This document shows, in pieces, positions 53,054 to 61,590 of a stretch of 64,000 nt of DNA (position 1 is its first letter; each line of letters opens with the position of its first letter). The position numbers and the translations under genes were made by a program. Under the pieces are notes generated by a model. The model was not told the DNA's origin, ran no database searches, and worked only from the letters and a program-made list of their open reading frames with translations. The DNA is from JBPCMN01 sp013695115 (GTDB taxonomy: Bacteria > Actinomycetota > Acidimicrobiia > IMCC26256 > JACDBD01): contig JBPCMN010000009.1 in assembly GCA_051002235.1 (NCBI GenBank), forward strand, positions 9,664-73,663, in the 5' to 3' direction.

Positions 53054-54382
53054 GTGACCGAGGCCCCCGAGACCCGGTACGCCCGCCACGGCGACGTCCA
53101 CCTCGCCTACCAGGTGATCGGCGACGGCCCGATCGACCTCGTCCTGTTCGGGACCTTCGTCTCCCACGTCGAGCTCAACTGGGAGAACCCGTCCATCACC
53201 CGCTTCCTGCGGGGCCTGGCGTCGTTCTCACGGCTCATCGTCTTCGACAAGCGCGGCGTCGGGATGTCCGACCCCGCCGCCAGCGACACGCTGGAGGAGC
53301 GGATGGAGGACGTGCGGGTGGTCATGGACGCCGCCGGCTCCGAGCAGGCGGCCTTGTTCGGCGTGTCCGAGGGCGGGCAGCTCGCGGTCCTGTTCGCGGC
53401 GACGTACCCCGAACGAACCCGGGCGGCGGTGTTGTACGGCGCGCTCGCATGCGCCCGGCGCACACCCGACTACCCGGCCGGGTACCCGGAGGCGGTCATC
53501 GAGGCGATGGTTGAAACGGTGAAGGGCGACTGGGGTGGCGAGAGCGTCCTCGACGTGGTCATACCCAGCGTGGGGGACGACCCGCGGGCCCGGGCGTGGT
53601 GGCGCAGCTACTTCCGCCGGTCGGCGAGCCCGGGAGCAGCAGTGGCGCAGCTCCGGCTCAACGTCGACGATGACGTCAGCCACGTACTGCGGGCCGTGCA
53701 AGTGCCCACACTCGTGCTCCACGCCCGGGGCGACGCGTTCGTCCGGGCCGAGCACGGCCGGTACCTCGCTGAGCACATCCCGGGCGCGGGCTACGTCGAG
53801 GTCGACAGTGCCGACCACCTGCCCTATCTCGCGGCCGGCGATGCGATCGTCGCCGAGACGCGCGAGTTCCTCACCGGCGTCCGGGAGCCGGCCGAGCCCG
53901 ACCGCGTGCTTGCCACCGTGCTGTTCAGCGACATCGTGTCGTCGACGGAGCAGGCCTCCACCGTGGGCGACCGGCGCTGGCGCGACACGCTCGACGCTCA
54001 CGACGCCGCGGTCCGGCGCCAACTCGAACGGTTCCGGGGGCGCGAGGTCAAGTCCACCGGCGACGGGTTCCTCGCCACCTTCGATGGCCCGGCGCGCGCG
54101 ATCCGCTGTGGCTGGGCGATCCGGGAGGCCACCCGCGCCGCCGGGGTCGACGTCCGGGTCGGGCTGCACACTGGCGAGATCGAGCTGCGGGGCGAGGACA
54201 TCGGCGGGGTCGCGGTGCATGTCGCCCAGCGGGTGTGCGGGCACGCCGAGTCGGGTGAGGTGCTCGTCTCCGAGGCGGTCCCGTTGCTGGTGGCCGGGTC
54301 GGGCATCCGGTTCGAGGACCGGGGCGCGCGCGAGCTCAAGGGCGTACCGGGAACGTCGCGTCTCTTCGCGGCCGAGGGCTGA
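53054..54382 (+). CDS. Alpha/beta-hydrolase fused to a class III adenylate/guanylate cyclase domain
   Basis: A 442-residue protein. Residues 1-275 are an alpha/beta-hydrolase (VFDKRGVGMSDP, nucleophile elbow GVSEGG, acid near LVLHARGDAFVRAEHG, histidine in SADHLPYLAAGD). Residues 285-440 are a class III cyclase domain: LATVLFSDIVSSTEQAS has the first metal aspartate and GREVKSTGDGFLATF the second. Similar fusions are common in actinobacteria; the hydrolase half is thought to sense a ligand. GTG at 53054, after GGCGGG. Product cAMP or cGMP not determinable here. Confidence 0.88.
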   Translation: MTEAPETRYARHGDVHLAYQVIGDGPIDLVLFGTFVSHVELNWENPSITRFLRGLASFSRLIVFDKRGVGMSDPAASDTLEERMEDVRVVMDAAGSEQAALFGVSEGGQLAVLFAATYPERTRAAVLYGALACARRTPDYPAGYPEAVIEAMVETVKGDWGGESVLDVVIPSVGDDPRARAWWRSYFRRSASPGAAVAQLRLNVDDDVSHVLRAVQVPTLVLHARGDAFVRAEHGRYLAEHIPGAGYVEVDSADHLPYLAAGDAIVAETREFLTGVREPAEPDRVLATVLFSDIVSSTEQASTVGDRRWRDTLDAHDAAVRRQLERFRGREVKSTGDGFLATFDGPARAIRCGWAIREATRAAGVDVRVGLHTGEIELRGEDIGGVAVHVAQRVCGHAESGEVLVSEAVPLLVAGSGIRFEDRGARELKGVPGTSRLFAAEG

Positions 54383-54392
54383 CCCGAGCCGC

Positions 54393-54754
54393 TCAGCGGC
54401 GCGGCAGCTGCACGGTGAAGGTGGTGGCCGCGCCCGCGGGGCTGGCGACCTCGACCCGCCCGTCGTGGGCCCCGACCACGCCCGCCACGATCGACAGCCC
54501 GAGCCCGGCGCCACCGCGTGAACGCGCCCGCGACTTGTCGGCCCGGTAGAAGCGCTCGAAGATTCGCTGCCGGTGGTCGGCGTCGATACCCGGCCCCTCG
54601 TCGGCGACGGTCACGCGCGCGGTCCCGTCGACCGCCACCACCGCCACGTGCACCGCCGTCCCCGCCGGTGTGTGCACCCGCGCATTGCCGAGCAGGTTGG
54701 CGAGCACCTGGCGTAGCCGCCGCTCGTCGCGTCCACGACGACGGGCGCAGGGGC
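54393..54754 (-). pseudogene. Truncated sensor histidine kinase, ATPase domain only
   Basis: About 120 residues of a HATPase_c domain: DERRLRQVLANLLGNARVHT is the N box, DEGPGIDADHRQRIFERFYR the G1/F region and GGAGLGLSIVAGVVGAHDG the G2 box. The dimerisation/phospho-acceptor helix and all sensor parts are missing; an in-frame TGA lies at 54755-54757. It is joined head-on to an unrelated lipoprotein fragment on the same strand, as if a deletion removed the kinase 5' part and the lipoprotein 3' part. Confidence 0.75.
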
Positions 54755-55118
54755 ATCAAGCGTGATCGCGAATTCGCTCGGCCAGCTGACCTCGCCGTCG
54801 ACCACCAGCTTCGCCTCGAGGTTCCAGGTGCCGTCACCGTTGAACCACGAGCCTTCGGCCTGCACGCCGGCGGCGCCCTCCGCGAATCGGTCTGGCACGA
54901 CCACAGCAGCCCGACGCCCGCGGTGCTGCCGACGCTGTCGTCGCCGACCGGCGGACGGTCAGGTCGACGCCGGCTTCCTCGGCCGGCGCGGTCGCCGTCG
55001 TCGCTTCGGCGGCGGTGGTGGTTGCGGCCTCCTCGTCCGAGCCCCCGCCATTGCCTCCACCGCACGCCGCCGCGCCGGCCAGCGCCAGTTCCGCCGCCGC
55101 TCCCGGCCATTTCGTCAC
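54755..55118 (-). pseudogene. Lipoprotein fragment spread over three frames
   Basis: From a GTG at 55118 the sequence reads a lipoprotein signal (AAAELALAGAAACGGGNGGG) and a Thr/Ala/Glu linker. It continues in a second frame (PPVGDDSVGSTAGVGLLWSC) and then a third (FAEGAAGVQAEGSWFNGDG, NLEAKLVVDGEVSWPSEFAI), which together make one plausible exported beta-rich protein. At least two frameshifts are needed and the 3' end runs into the kinase fragment. Confidence 0.6.
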
Positions 55119-55187
55119 CGTCGAGCCTCCCGTCCGAGGTCTCATGGGCACGGACGCTACGGACGGGCTCTGCGGTCTCCCGGTGGG

Positions 55188-55625
55188 TCAGCTGGGAAGT
55201 TCGTGGGAGACGCGGTCGAGGAAGGCGGCGTTCGCGTCTTCGAGCTCGGCCGCGTCCGCCAGCGCGTAGGACCGCAGCAGCTCGCCCCCCGCCCGCTCGC
55301 CCGCGGCCTGGATCGCGAACTGCTCGATCAGGCTCTTCCCGTCGAGCAGCGCCGCGTAGCGCGCGCCCAGATCGGGGAACCGCTCCCCGAGCGCAGCCGC
55401 GGTGGCGGTCGCGTTCGGCGCCGCTGCTTCCAGTACTTCCGCCACCTTCTCCTCGCGTGCCGCGCACTCGAGGATCCCGGCCCGGTGCTCGTCCCCGACC
55501 TCGTCCGCCCAGCGCCGGTATTGGTCGGCAGCCGCGCGCTCGAGCACCGCCAGCAGCACCCGGTGCTGCTCCTGCGGGCATTGCGCGAACAGCTCGCCCG
55601 CCAGCCCGGTGAGGTCGTCGCTCAC
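55188..55625 (-). CDS. Helical protein of unknown function, coupled to the P450 gene
   Basis: A 145-residue, all-helical soluble protein (LAGELFAQCPQEQHRVLLAV, AAADQYRRWADEVGDEHRAG). No cofactor motif recognised. The repeated helices with E and H residues resemble ferritin-like or hemerythrin-like bundles only loosely. GTG at 55625 overlaps the P450 stop by four bases, so it is translated with it. Confidence 0.65.
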   Translation of the reverse strand: MSDDLTGLAGELFAQCPQEQHRVLLAVLERAAADQYRRWADEVGDEHRAGILECAAREEKVAEVLEAAAPNATATAAALGERFPDLGARYAALLDGKSLIEQFAIQAAGERAGGELLRSYALADAAELEDANAAFLDRVSHELPS

Positions 55626-56833
55626 GGCGCCATCGTCTCCACCGGGAGGCGCTGCGGGCCGATCTCGAAGAACGTCGGCACGTTCTCGAACTCGTACCCG
55701 GCGGTGAGGTGCACCGAACCGGGGGCGAACCGCTCCAGGAACGCGGCCACGCCGATGCGGGCCACCGTCCGCGCCAGCCCCGCGCCCGGGCAGACGTGCG
55801 GCCCGTACCCGAAGCTGAGGTGCTGGTCGGAGTTGGGGCGGTCGATGCGGAACTCGCCGCCGGCGTCGAAGACCTGCTCGTCGCGGTTGGCCGATCCCGT
55901 GCCCATGATGACCCGTTCGCCCGCCCCGATCTCGGTGCCGGCGATGGCGGTGTCGCGCACACACCCCCGGGCCGCGAACAGGACCGGCGGCGCTACCCGG
56001 AGGCTCTCATCGACCGCGCGCGCGAGCGCGGTCTCGTCGGCGCGCACTGCGTCCTCCACCCCCGGTGTGGCCAGTACCTCGTGGAGGAGGTTGCCGATGA
56101 GCTGGCTCGTGGTCGTGAGCCCCCCGGTGATCAGGTTGCGGGTGAGGGCGCGCAGCTGCCGGCGGGTCAGGCGCACGCCGTCGACCTCGAGCTTGACGAG
56201 TCGGGTGAGCACGTCGTCGGGTACGTCCTCGCCCCGCTCGACCTCGCCGATCCGCCGCTCGACTCGCTCGTCGATGTAGCCGGCGAAGTCGGGGAAGGCG
56301 GCGGCGAAGCCCTCCCCCCGCTCGGTGCGGTTGGTGCGGGGGAACTCGCTCACCATCAGCTCCTTGGCCCAGCCCGCGATCGTGTCGGCGTCGCCGGCGG
56401 GGAACCCGAGCAGGTGCACCGTGACCCGGTTGGGGAGCGGGACCGTGAACGCGGCGACCAGGTCGGCCGAGCCCGGCACCGGTACCGCATCGAGCAGCGC
56501 GCTCGCGGTGTCGCGGATGAACGGCTCGGCCGCGTGGACGACCTTGGGTGTGAGCGCGGTCACCATCACCCGTCGGACCGCGGTGTGCTGGGGCGGGTCG
56601 AGCTCGCCCAGGATCCGGTCCTCGAAGGGCACCTCGACGCCCGGGGCCTTCATCCCCGACGCGTTCGAGAACGACTCGGTATCGCGCAGCGCCTCGCGGC
56701 ACTCGGCGTGACGGGTGACGTAGTGCATGCCCCCGGCGATCGGCGCCACCGGCCCCTCGCGCCGCAGCTTGGCCAGCAGCGGCCACGCCCGCTGCGCCTG
56801 CCCGGGCTCGAAGGGGTTGAAGTCGCTCGGCAT
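55622..56833 (-). CDS. Cytochrome P450
   Basis: A 403-residue soluble P450. The heme loop is FGYGPHVCPGAGLAR (cysteine thiolate ligand near 351). The ExxR helix is DESLRVAPP near 285. The I-helix reads LITGGLTTTSQLIGN: the usual acidic residue before the conserved Thr is Leu. ATG at 56833 gives the typical start DFNPFEPGQ. The required redox partners (ferredoxin and reductase) are not next to it. Substrate unknown. Confidence 0.93.
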   Translation of the reverse strand: MPSDFNPFEPGQAQRAWPLLAKLRREGPVAPIAGGMHYVTRHAECREALRDTESFSNASGMKAPGVEVPFEDRILGELDPPQHTAVRRVMVTALTPKVVHAAEPFIRDTASALLDAVPVPGSADLVAAFTVPLPNRVTVHLLGFPAGDADTIAGWAKELMVSEFPRTNRTERGEGFAAAFPDFAGYIDERVERRIGEVERGEDVPDDVLTRLVKLEVDGVRLTRRQLRALTRNLITGGLTTTSQLIGNLLHEVLATPGVEDAVRADETALARAVDESLRVAPPVLFAARGCVRDTAIAGTEIGAGERVIMGTGSANRDEQVFDAGGEFRIDRPNSDQHLSFGYGPHVCPGAGLARTVARIGVAAFLERFAPGSVHLTAGYEFENVPTFFEIGPQRLPVETMAP

Positions 56834-56873
56834 GGCCGGACGGTAGCGTGACGCCGCCTGAAGGGGGGACGAG

Positions 56874-58280
56874 ATGGGTGTGAAGCGCGGTGTGGCCACC
56901 GTCCTCGTCGCGCTCGTTGCGACGGCCGGCGCCGGGATCGCGGCTGCGGGCGAGGGCGGCGGCAAGGAGAAGGGGAACCGCTGGCGCCAGCTCGGCTACG
57001 ACCTCGCCTCCACGTTCCACAACCGGGACTCGTCGCTCACGCCCAAGCGCGCCGCCGCCCTGGAGACCGCCTGGGAGTACGAGGCGCCTCAGTCGGTCAA
57101 CGGCGCGCCCGCGGCCGCCGGCGACCGCGTGTACGTGCTCTCCCGCGACGCGCTCGTCGCCCTCGATTCCGATAGTGGCACCGAGGTCTGGAAGCGCGAC
57201 GACATCGGCGGCTCGTCGTCGCCGACGATTGCCGGTGGTGTCGTCTTCGCGCTCGGTGGCGACCCGACCCTGTGGGCGGTCGACGCCGAGACCGGCGAGG
57301 ACGTCTGGAGCGTGCCCGCCGACGACCAGGAGTTCGCGTCCGGGTTCTCGTCGCCGGTGGTCACCAAGGACGCGGTGATCGTCGGGCTGTCGTCGATCGA
57401 GGAGGTCGCGGCCGAGGCCAATGCCACATACCGGGGTGGCGTCGCCGCCTTCGACCGCAAGACCGGCGAGGAGCTGTGGCGCTACCGCACCGCTGAGCCG
57501 CCCTACAACGGCGTGAGCGTGTGGTCGACGGTCTCGGTCGATGTCGACGCCGGCATTGTGTTCGCGACCACCGGCAACAACTACACCGAGGAAGCCGGCC
57601 CCACGTCCGACTCGATCATCGCCCTCGACCTCGCGACCGGCGAGCCTCGCTGGATCCGCCAGGTCACCGAGGGTGACGTCTTCACCGTCCCGACGGCGCG
57701 CTCGCAGGACTCCGACTTCGGCACCAACCCCATCCTGTTCGAGGCCGAGATCGGCGGCGAGCGGCGCAAGCTCGTCGGCGCCGGCCAGAAGTCGGGCGTG
57801 TTCTGGGTGCTCGACCGCGAGACCGGCGAGATCGTCTGGCAGCGCCAGGTCAGCGACGGCAGCGCGCTGATCGGCGGCGTGTTCAACAACGGCGCCTACG
57901 ACGGCACGCGCATCATCGTCGCCGGCAACAATGGCCCGCCCGGGCCCGGACCGGCCGACGACCGGCCCCGGACCGGCGAGGTCGGCACGTCGGTGCTCAT
58001 GGCGCTCGATCCTGCCACCGGCGAGATCGAGTGGCAGCAACCACTCGACAACTACGTGTGGGCGCCGATCACGCTGGCCGACGGCGTGGGCTTCGTAGCC
58101 GTCGACCGGGAGCTTCGAGCATTCGACACCAAGACCGGCGAGGAGCTGTTCCGACTCGAGACCGTCGGCACCATCTCGAGCGCGCCGGTCGTCGCCGGCG
58201 ACAGCGTGTACTTCGGCAGCGGGCTCGGCTACTTCCCGCCGACCAAGTCGGGCCAGACCGTCTACGCGCTGGAGGCATGA
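56874..58280 (+). CDS. Exported PQQ-type beta-propeller protein
   Basis: A 468-residue protein with a signal peptide (ATVLVALVATAGAGIAAAG) and repeated eight-bladed propeller tryptophan-docking strands (ALDSDSGTEVWKRDD, AVDAETGEDVWSVPAD, AFDRKTGEELWRYRT, VLDRETGEIVWQRQV). The pattern is that of quinoprotein alcohol dehydrogenase / polyvinyl-alcohol dehydrogenase-like proteins. The catalytic Asp/Ca site is not certain, so it could be a binding propeller. SD GGGGGACGAG before ATG. Divergent from the P450. Confidence 0.85.
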   Translation: MGVKRGVATVLVALVATAGAGIAAAGEGGGKEKGNRWRQLGYDLASTFHNRDSSLTPKRAAALETAWEYEAPQSVNGAPAAAGDRVYVLSRDALVALDSDSGTEVWKRDDIGGSSSPTIAGGVVFALGGDPTLWAVDAETGEDVWSVPADDQEFASGFSSPVVTKDAVIVGLSSIEEVAAEANATYRGGVAAFDRKTGEELWRYRTAEPPYNGVSVWSTVSVDVDAGIVFATTGNNYTEEAGPTSDSIIALDLATGEPRWIRQVTEGDVFTVPTARSQDSDFGTNPILFEAEIGGERRKLVGAGQKSGVFWVLDRETGEIVWQRQVSDGSALIGGVFNNGAYDGTRIIVAGNNGPPGPGPADDRPRTGEVGTSVLMALDPATGEIEWQQPLDNYVWAPITLADGVGFVAVDRELRAFDTKTGEELFRLETVGTISSAPVVAGDSVYFGSGLGYFPPTKSGQTVYALEA

Positions 58281-58780
58281 CCGCGATGACACCCGAAGAC
58301 CTGGTCGAGATCGAGGCGATCAAGCGCCTGAAGTACCGGTACATGCGCTGCATCGACCAGAAGCTCTGGGACGAGCTCGCGACGTGCTTCACCGAGGACG
58401 CGGCGGTCGCCTACAGCGGCGGCCACTACCGCGTGGAGGGGCGCGACGCCATCATCGAGTGGCTCCGGAACGCGATGGCCTCCGAGAACTTTCTCAGCAG
58501 CCACCGCGTGCACCACCCCGAGATCGATCTCACCAGCGAGACGACCGCGGCCGGCACCTGGGCGCTCGAGGACACCGTCATCCTCGTCGACTCCGACTTC
58601 GGCCTCCGGGGCGCCGCCTTCTACACCGACGAGTACGTGAAGGACGGCGGCGACTGGAAGATCGCGGCCACCGGGTACAAGCGCACCTTCGAGGAGACAT
58701 TTCGCCGGGGTGACGTCCCCAGCCTGCGCCTGACCGCGAGTTGGTGGGGCACCGACGGTCGGAGCGAGCTCGAGGCGTGA
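58277..58780 (+). CDS. SnoaL-like (NTF2-fold) protein
   Basis: A 167-residue NTF2-fold protein: IKRLKYRYMRCIDQKLWDEL in helix 1, then CFTEDAAVAYSGGHYRVEGR, SSHRVHHPEIDLTSETTAAG and WKIAATGYKRTFEE. SnoaL-like domains serve as isomerases, dehydratases or small-molecule carriers. ATG overlaps the propeller gene stop (ATGA), suggesting joint function. The exact reaction is unknown. Confidence 0.85.
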   Translation: MTAMTPEDLVEIEAIKRLKYRYMRCIDQKLWDELATCFTEDAAVAYSGGHYRVEGRDAIIEWLRNAMASENFLSSHRVHHPEIDLTSETTAAGTWALEDTVILVDSDFGLRGAAFYTDEYVKDGGDWKIAATGYKRTFEETFRRGDVPSLRLTASWWGTDGRSELEA

Positions 58781-58884
58781 AGTAGCGTTCGGGTCAGGAG
58801 TGACGCCTTCGCACGGGCGGCCCCGCCAGGGCCGCACTCCGGGCATTCGCCTCTTCTGTTCGTGGACACGAGGAAGAGGCCGTG

Positions 58885-59229
58885 ATGACGCAGGATTTCC
58901 TCCCGTCGACGAAGCCCGGCGGCGACGATGGCGAGTTGACCCTCGTCGTTCGCGGCGAGATCGACATGCTGACGGCGCCGAAGCTCGACGTCGAGATCGA
59001 GGAGGCGGTCGCCCGCCGGCCCGACGTCCTCGTGGTCGACCTGGCCGAGGTCACGTTCCTCGACTCGTCCGGCTGCAACGTCCTGGTGCGCGGGAAGCGC
59101 CGCGCCGACACCGCCGGCGTCGGCCTCGAGCTGACTGCCCTTCCACCCGCGTGTCTCCGGGTCTTCGAGATCGCGGGCCTGCTCGAGCTGTTCACCATCA
59201 GACCCGCGCAAGGGGACGGCCACTCCTAG
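58885..59229 (+). CDS. STAS-domain anti-sigma factor antagonist
   Basis: A 114-residue SpoIIAA/RsbV-type STAS protein. GEIDMLTAPKLDVEIEEAV is the core strand/helix and TFLDSSGCNVLVRG carries the serine that the cognate kinase phosphorylates. In the usual switch the unphosphorylated form binds the kinase and frees a sigma factor. ATG at 58885 after GAAGAGG. The convergent gene at 59248 encodes a matching RsbW-type kinase, so the two likely form one switch (inference). Confidence 0.88.
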   Translation: MTQDFLPSTKPGGDDGELTLVVRGEIDMLTAPKLDVEIEEAVARRPDVLVVDLAEVTFLDSSGCNVLVRGKRRADTAGVGLELTALPPACLRVFEIAGLLELFTIRPAQGDGHS

Positions 59230-59247
59230 CGTCGCCGCACCTCGGGG

Positions 59248-60222
59248 CTAGGCCGACGACGCGACGTCGGCGGTCGGCCGGATGTGCAGGCGCACGACGT
59301 TGCCGGTCGGAAACGACCGGATCTGCACGAGGTCACAGAGCTGGTTGACCATCCAGAGGCCGCGGCTTCCCAAAGCGTCGAGGGCCGGGCGCACCCGGCC
59401 GACGAGCGGCTGGTTGATGTGTCCGTCGTCGCGGACGTCGCAGATCAGCGCGTCTCGGTCGCGCCACACCAAGAGGAAGCCGCGGCCACCGCCGTGGCGC
59501 ACGCTGTTGGCCGCGACCTCGTGCACCGCGAGCACGACGCCGTCGACCTGGGCGGCGCCGAACCCTGCGCCCGCTGCCTCCGAGGCCACGGATGCTCGCA
59601 ACTTGCTCAGGCTCCAGCGGTCGAAGGCGAACTCGTGCGCCCCCTCGGGCGGCTCGGGCAGGGGCACGTCGAAGGGCGCGGCCATCTGGTCGAGGTCGCG
59701 AGAGATCTCGCTCGCCTGCTCGGACCCGTCCTCCTGGATGATGGCGTGGCTGCGGTGCGCCTCCTCGATCACGGCCGCCGGCAGGGCGTCGGCGTCGTAC
59801 GGGCAGAGCAACCGCCAGGCGCCGGAGTCGGCGAAGGCCACGTTGAGCAGAGTCTCGTGGTGCTGGCACTCGACCAGCTCGTCGGGGGTCCGGCCCGCCC
59901 AGATGGGTTCGCCGATGCCTCGCACCGGCCGGGTGCCGCCGCCGTGGTCGGCGAGGAAGTCCTGCCAGGCCGGGATGATCCGGGCCGGGTTGTGGCCGAC
60001 CTCGCTCATGTCGGCGAAGTTGACGGCGTCGCAGTCGCCGGCCAGCTCGGCGCGCAGCGCCCGGATCTTCTCGGCGCTCACCACGACCAGCATGGGTTCG
60101 CCCGCCGCGACGCCTTGGCGCAGGAACGGCAGCGTGCCCGCGAGGAAGTCGGCCTCGCCCGAGTACAGCAGTGCCTCGTGACTGAACGCGTGGTCTCGAT
60201 CAGTCGTTGTGGTCAGACCCAT
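59248..60222 (-). CDS. Anti-sigma regulatory kinase with N-terminal MEDS-like domain
   Basis: A 324-residue protein. Residues 10-170 resemble a MEDS (methanogen/methylotroph, DcmR-like sensory) domain: HEALLYSGEADFLAGTLPFL and VRGIGEPIWAGRTPDEL. Residues 200-324 form an RsbW-type ATPase, with AVHEVAANSVRHGGGRGFLL (N box), CDVRDDGHINQ and the LGSRGLWMVNQLCD lid. ATG at 60222. It would phosphorylate a STAS partner in response to an input sensed by the MEDS part. Confidence 0.85.
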   Translation of the reverse strand: MGLTTTTDRDHAFSHEALLYSGEADFLAGTLPFLRQGVAAGEPMLVVVSAEKIRALRAELAGDCDAVNFADMSEVGHNPARIIPAWQDFLADHGGGTRPVRGIGEPIWAGRTPDELVECQHHETLLNVAFADSGAWRLLCPYDADALPAAVIEEAHRSHAIIQEDGSEQASEISRDLDQMAAPFDVPLPEPPEGAHEFAFDRWSLSKLRASVASEAAGAGFGAAQVDGVVLAVHEVAANSVRHGGGRGFLLVWRDRDALICDVRDDGHINQPLVGRVRPALDALGSRGLWMVNQLCDLVQIRSFPTGNVVRLHIRPTADVASSA

Positions 60223-60339
60223 CGCGCGCCTATCGCCGCGGAAAGACCCCAAGATGCTACCCGTGACCAGAACAGGAGAAACGCGGCATTTATCGCAATC
60301 TCGCGGAGTCTGGTCGCCGGCGGCTGGTACGCGGCCGAG

Positions 60340-60540
60340 CTAGGGCTTCCGGCCCAGGAACGCCGCCAGCCACTCGGCCGCCGGCGCCGAGTCCGGCACC
60401 TTCACCTCGGGCCCGAACGGAGCGGCGGCGTCGGGGCCGCGGAACGCGTCGGGGATCGCCGCTTTCGCCCCGGCGAGGAGCTGCTCGGCCGACTCGGGGT
60501 CGAGGTTCGCGTCCTGCCCGGTGGCGGTGGCCAGGGCCAT
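60340..60540 (-). CDS. Small protein of unknown function
   Basis: A 66-residue ORF (ALATATGQDANLDPESAEQL and EWLAAFLGRKP) with an ATG start and ordinary composition, in an otherwise empty stretch between the regulatory kinase and the next hydrolase. No family recognised. Confidence 0.5.
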   Translation of the reverse strand: MALATATGQDANLDPESAEQLLAGAKAAIPDAFRGPDAAAPFGPEVKVPDSAPAAEWLAAFLGRKP

Positions 60541-60627
60541 GGATGCCTCCCCGTCGTCGTGCGTTTGCCCTCGGTTCGCACCGTAGGGGAGCGTGGATCA
60601 CGACGGCCAAAGCGCCGGGGGGTGACG

Positions 60628-61590
60628 ATGGACCGAGAGGAGACGAAGCGCCGCCAACAGCGGCTGGGTGCGCCCATCGTCCCCGAGACTCCGGCATCCC
60701 GCGCCGAGGGCACAGTGCCGCTGCCCGACGGGCGCGAGCTCGGCTACGCCGAGTTCGGCGTGGCTGACGGCCCGCTGGTGCTGTGGTTCCACGGCTCGCC
60801 CGGCGCCCGCCGCCAGGTCCCGCCGGTGGCGCGCCACGCCGCCGACAAGCGCGGGCTGCGCATCGTCTGCGTCGAGCGCCCCGGCATCGGTCTCTCGACC
60901 GACCACTTCTACAAGGAGGTGCGCGACTGGGCCGACGACGTCGCCGTCGTCGTCGACCACTTCGACCGCGAGCGATTCCTCGTCGTCGGCCTGTCGGGCG
61001 GCGGCCCGTACGCGCTCGCCACCGGCCACGAGCTCCCCGACCGGGTCGTGGCCATCGGGATCCTCGGCGGCCTCGTGCCCACCTGCGGTGAGGAAGCCGC
61101 CGCCGGCGGGGTCGTCGCGCTCGCCCGTCCGTTCAACCGCGTGCTCACCGCCCTGCGCCGCCCGCTGGGTCGTGGGCTCTGGGGGGTCGTGCGGGGGGCG
61201 CAACCGGTTGCGCATCCGGCCTACCGGGCGTTCGCCCGGGTGATGCCGTCCGGCGACACCAAGGTGTTCCAGGACCCGGCGATGGAGGAGATGTTCATCG
61301 ACGACCTCACCAATGGCGCGAAGGGGCAGTTCCAGGCGTTCGTCAACGACATGGTGCTGGTCGGGCGGCCGTGGGGATTCCGCCTCGCCGGCGTGCGGGT
61401 GCCGGTGCGGTGGTGGCACGGTGACGCCGACCCGTTCGTGGGGCTCGACCAGGCCCGGCGCGCCACCAAGCTCCTGCCCAACTGCGAGCTGCGCACCCGC
61501 CACGGCGAGAGCCACATGGGCGGGTTCGCCGCCTCCGACCGTATGCTCGCCAGTCTTGCTCGGCTCTGGGAGGACAGCACTCATGCGTAG
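60628..61590 (+). CDS. Alpha/beta-hydrolase fold enzyme
   Basis: A 320-residue hydrolase. VLWFHGSPGARRQVPPV is the oxyanion region, FLVVGLSGGGPYALATGH the nucleophile elbow (GLSGGG), WWHGDADPFVGL the acid and HGESHMGGFA the histidine. The HGSPGSR-like pattern is common in the actinobacterial hydrolases related to haloalkane/epoxide-type enzymes. ATG at 60628 (GTG 60622 possible). Its stop overlaps the next ATG by eight bases. Confidence 0.87.
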   Translation: MDREETKRRQQRLGAPIVPETPASRAEGTVPLPDGRELGYAEFGVADGPLVLWFHGSPGARRQVPPVARHAADKRGLRIVCVERPGIGLSTDHFYKEVRDWADDVAVVVDHFDRERFLVVGLSGGGPYALATGHELPDRVVAIGILGGLVPTCGEEAAAGGVVALARPFNRVLTALRRPLGRGLWGVVRGAQPVAHPAYRAFARVMPSGDTKVFQDPAMEEMFIDDLTNGAKGQFQAFVNDMVLVGRPWGFRLAGVRVPVRWWHGDADPFVGLDQARRATKLLPNCELRTRHGESHMGGFAASDRMLASLARLWEDSTHA

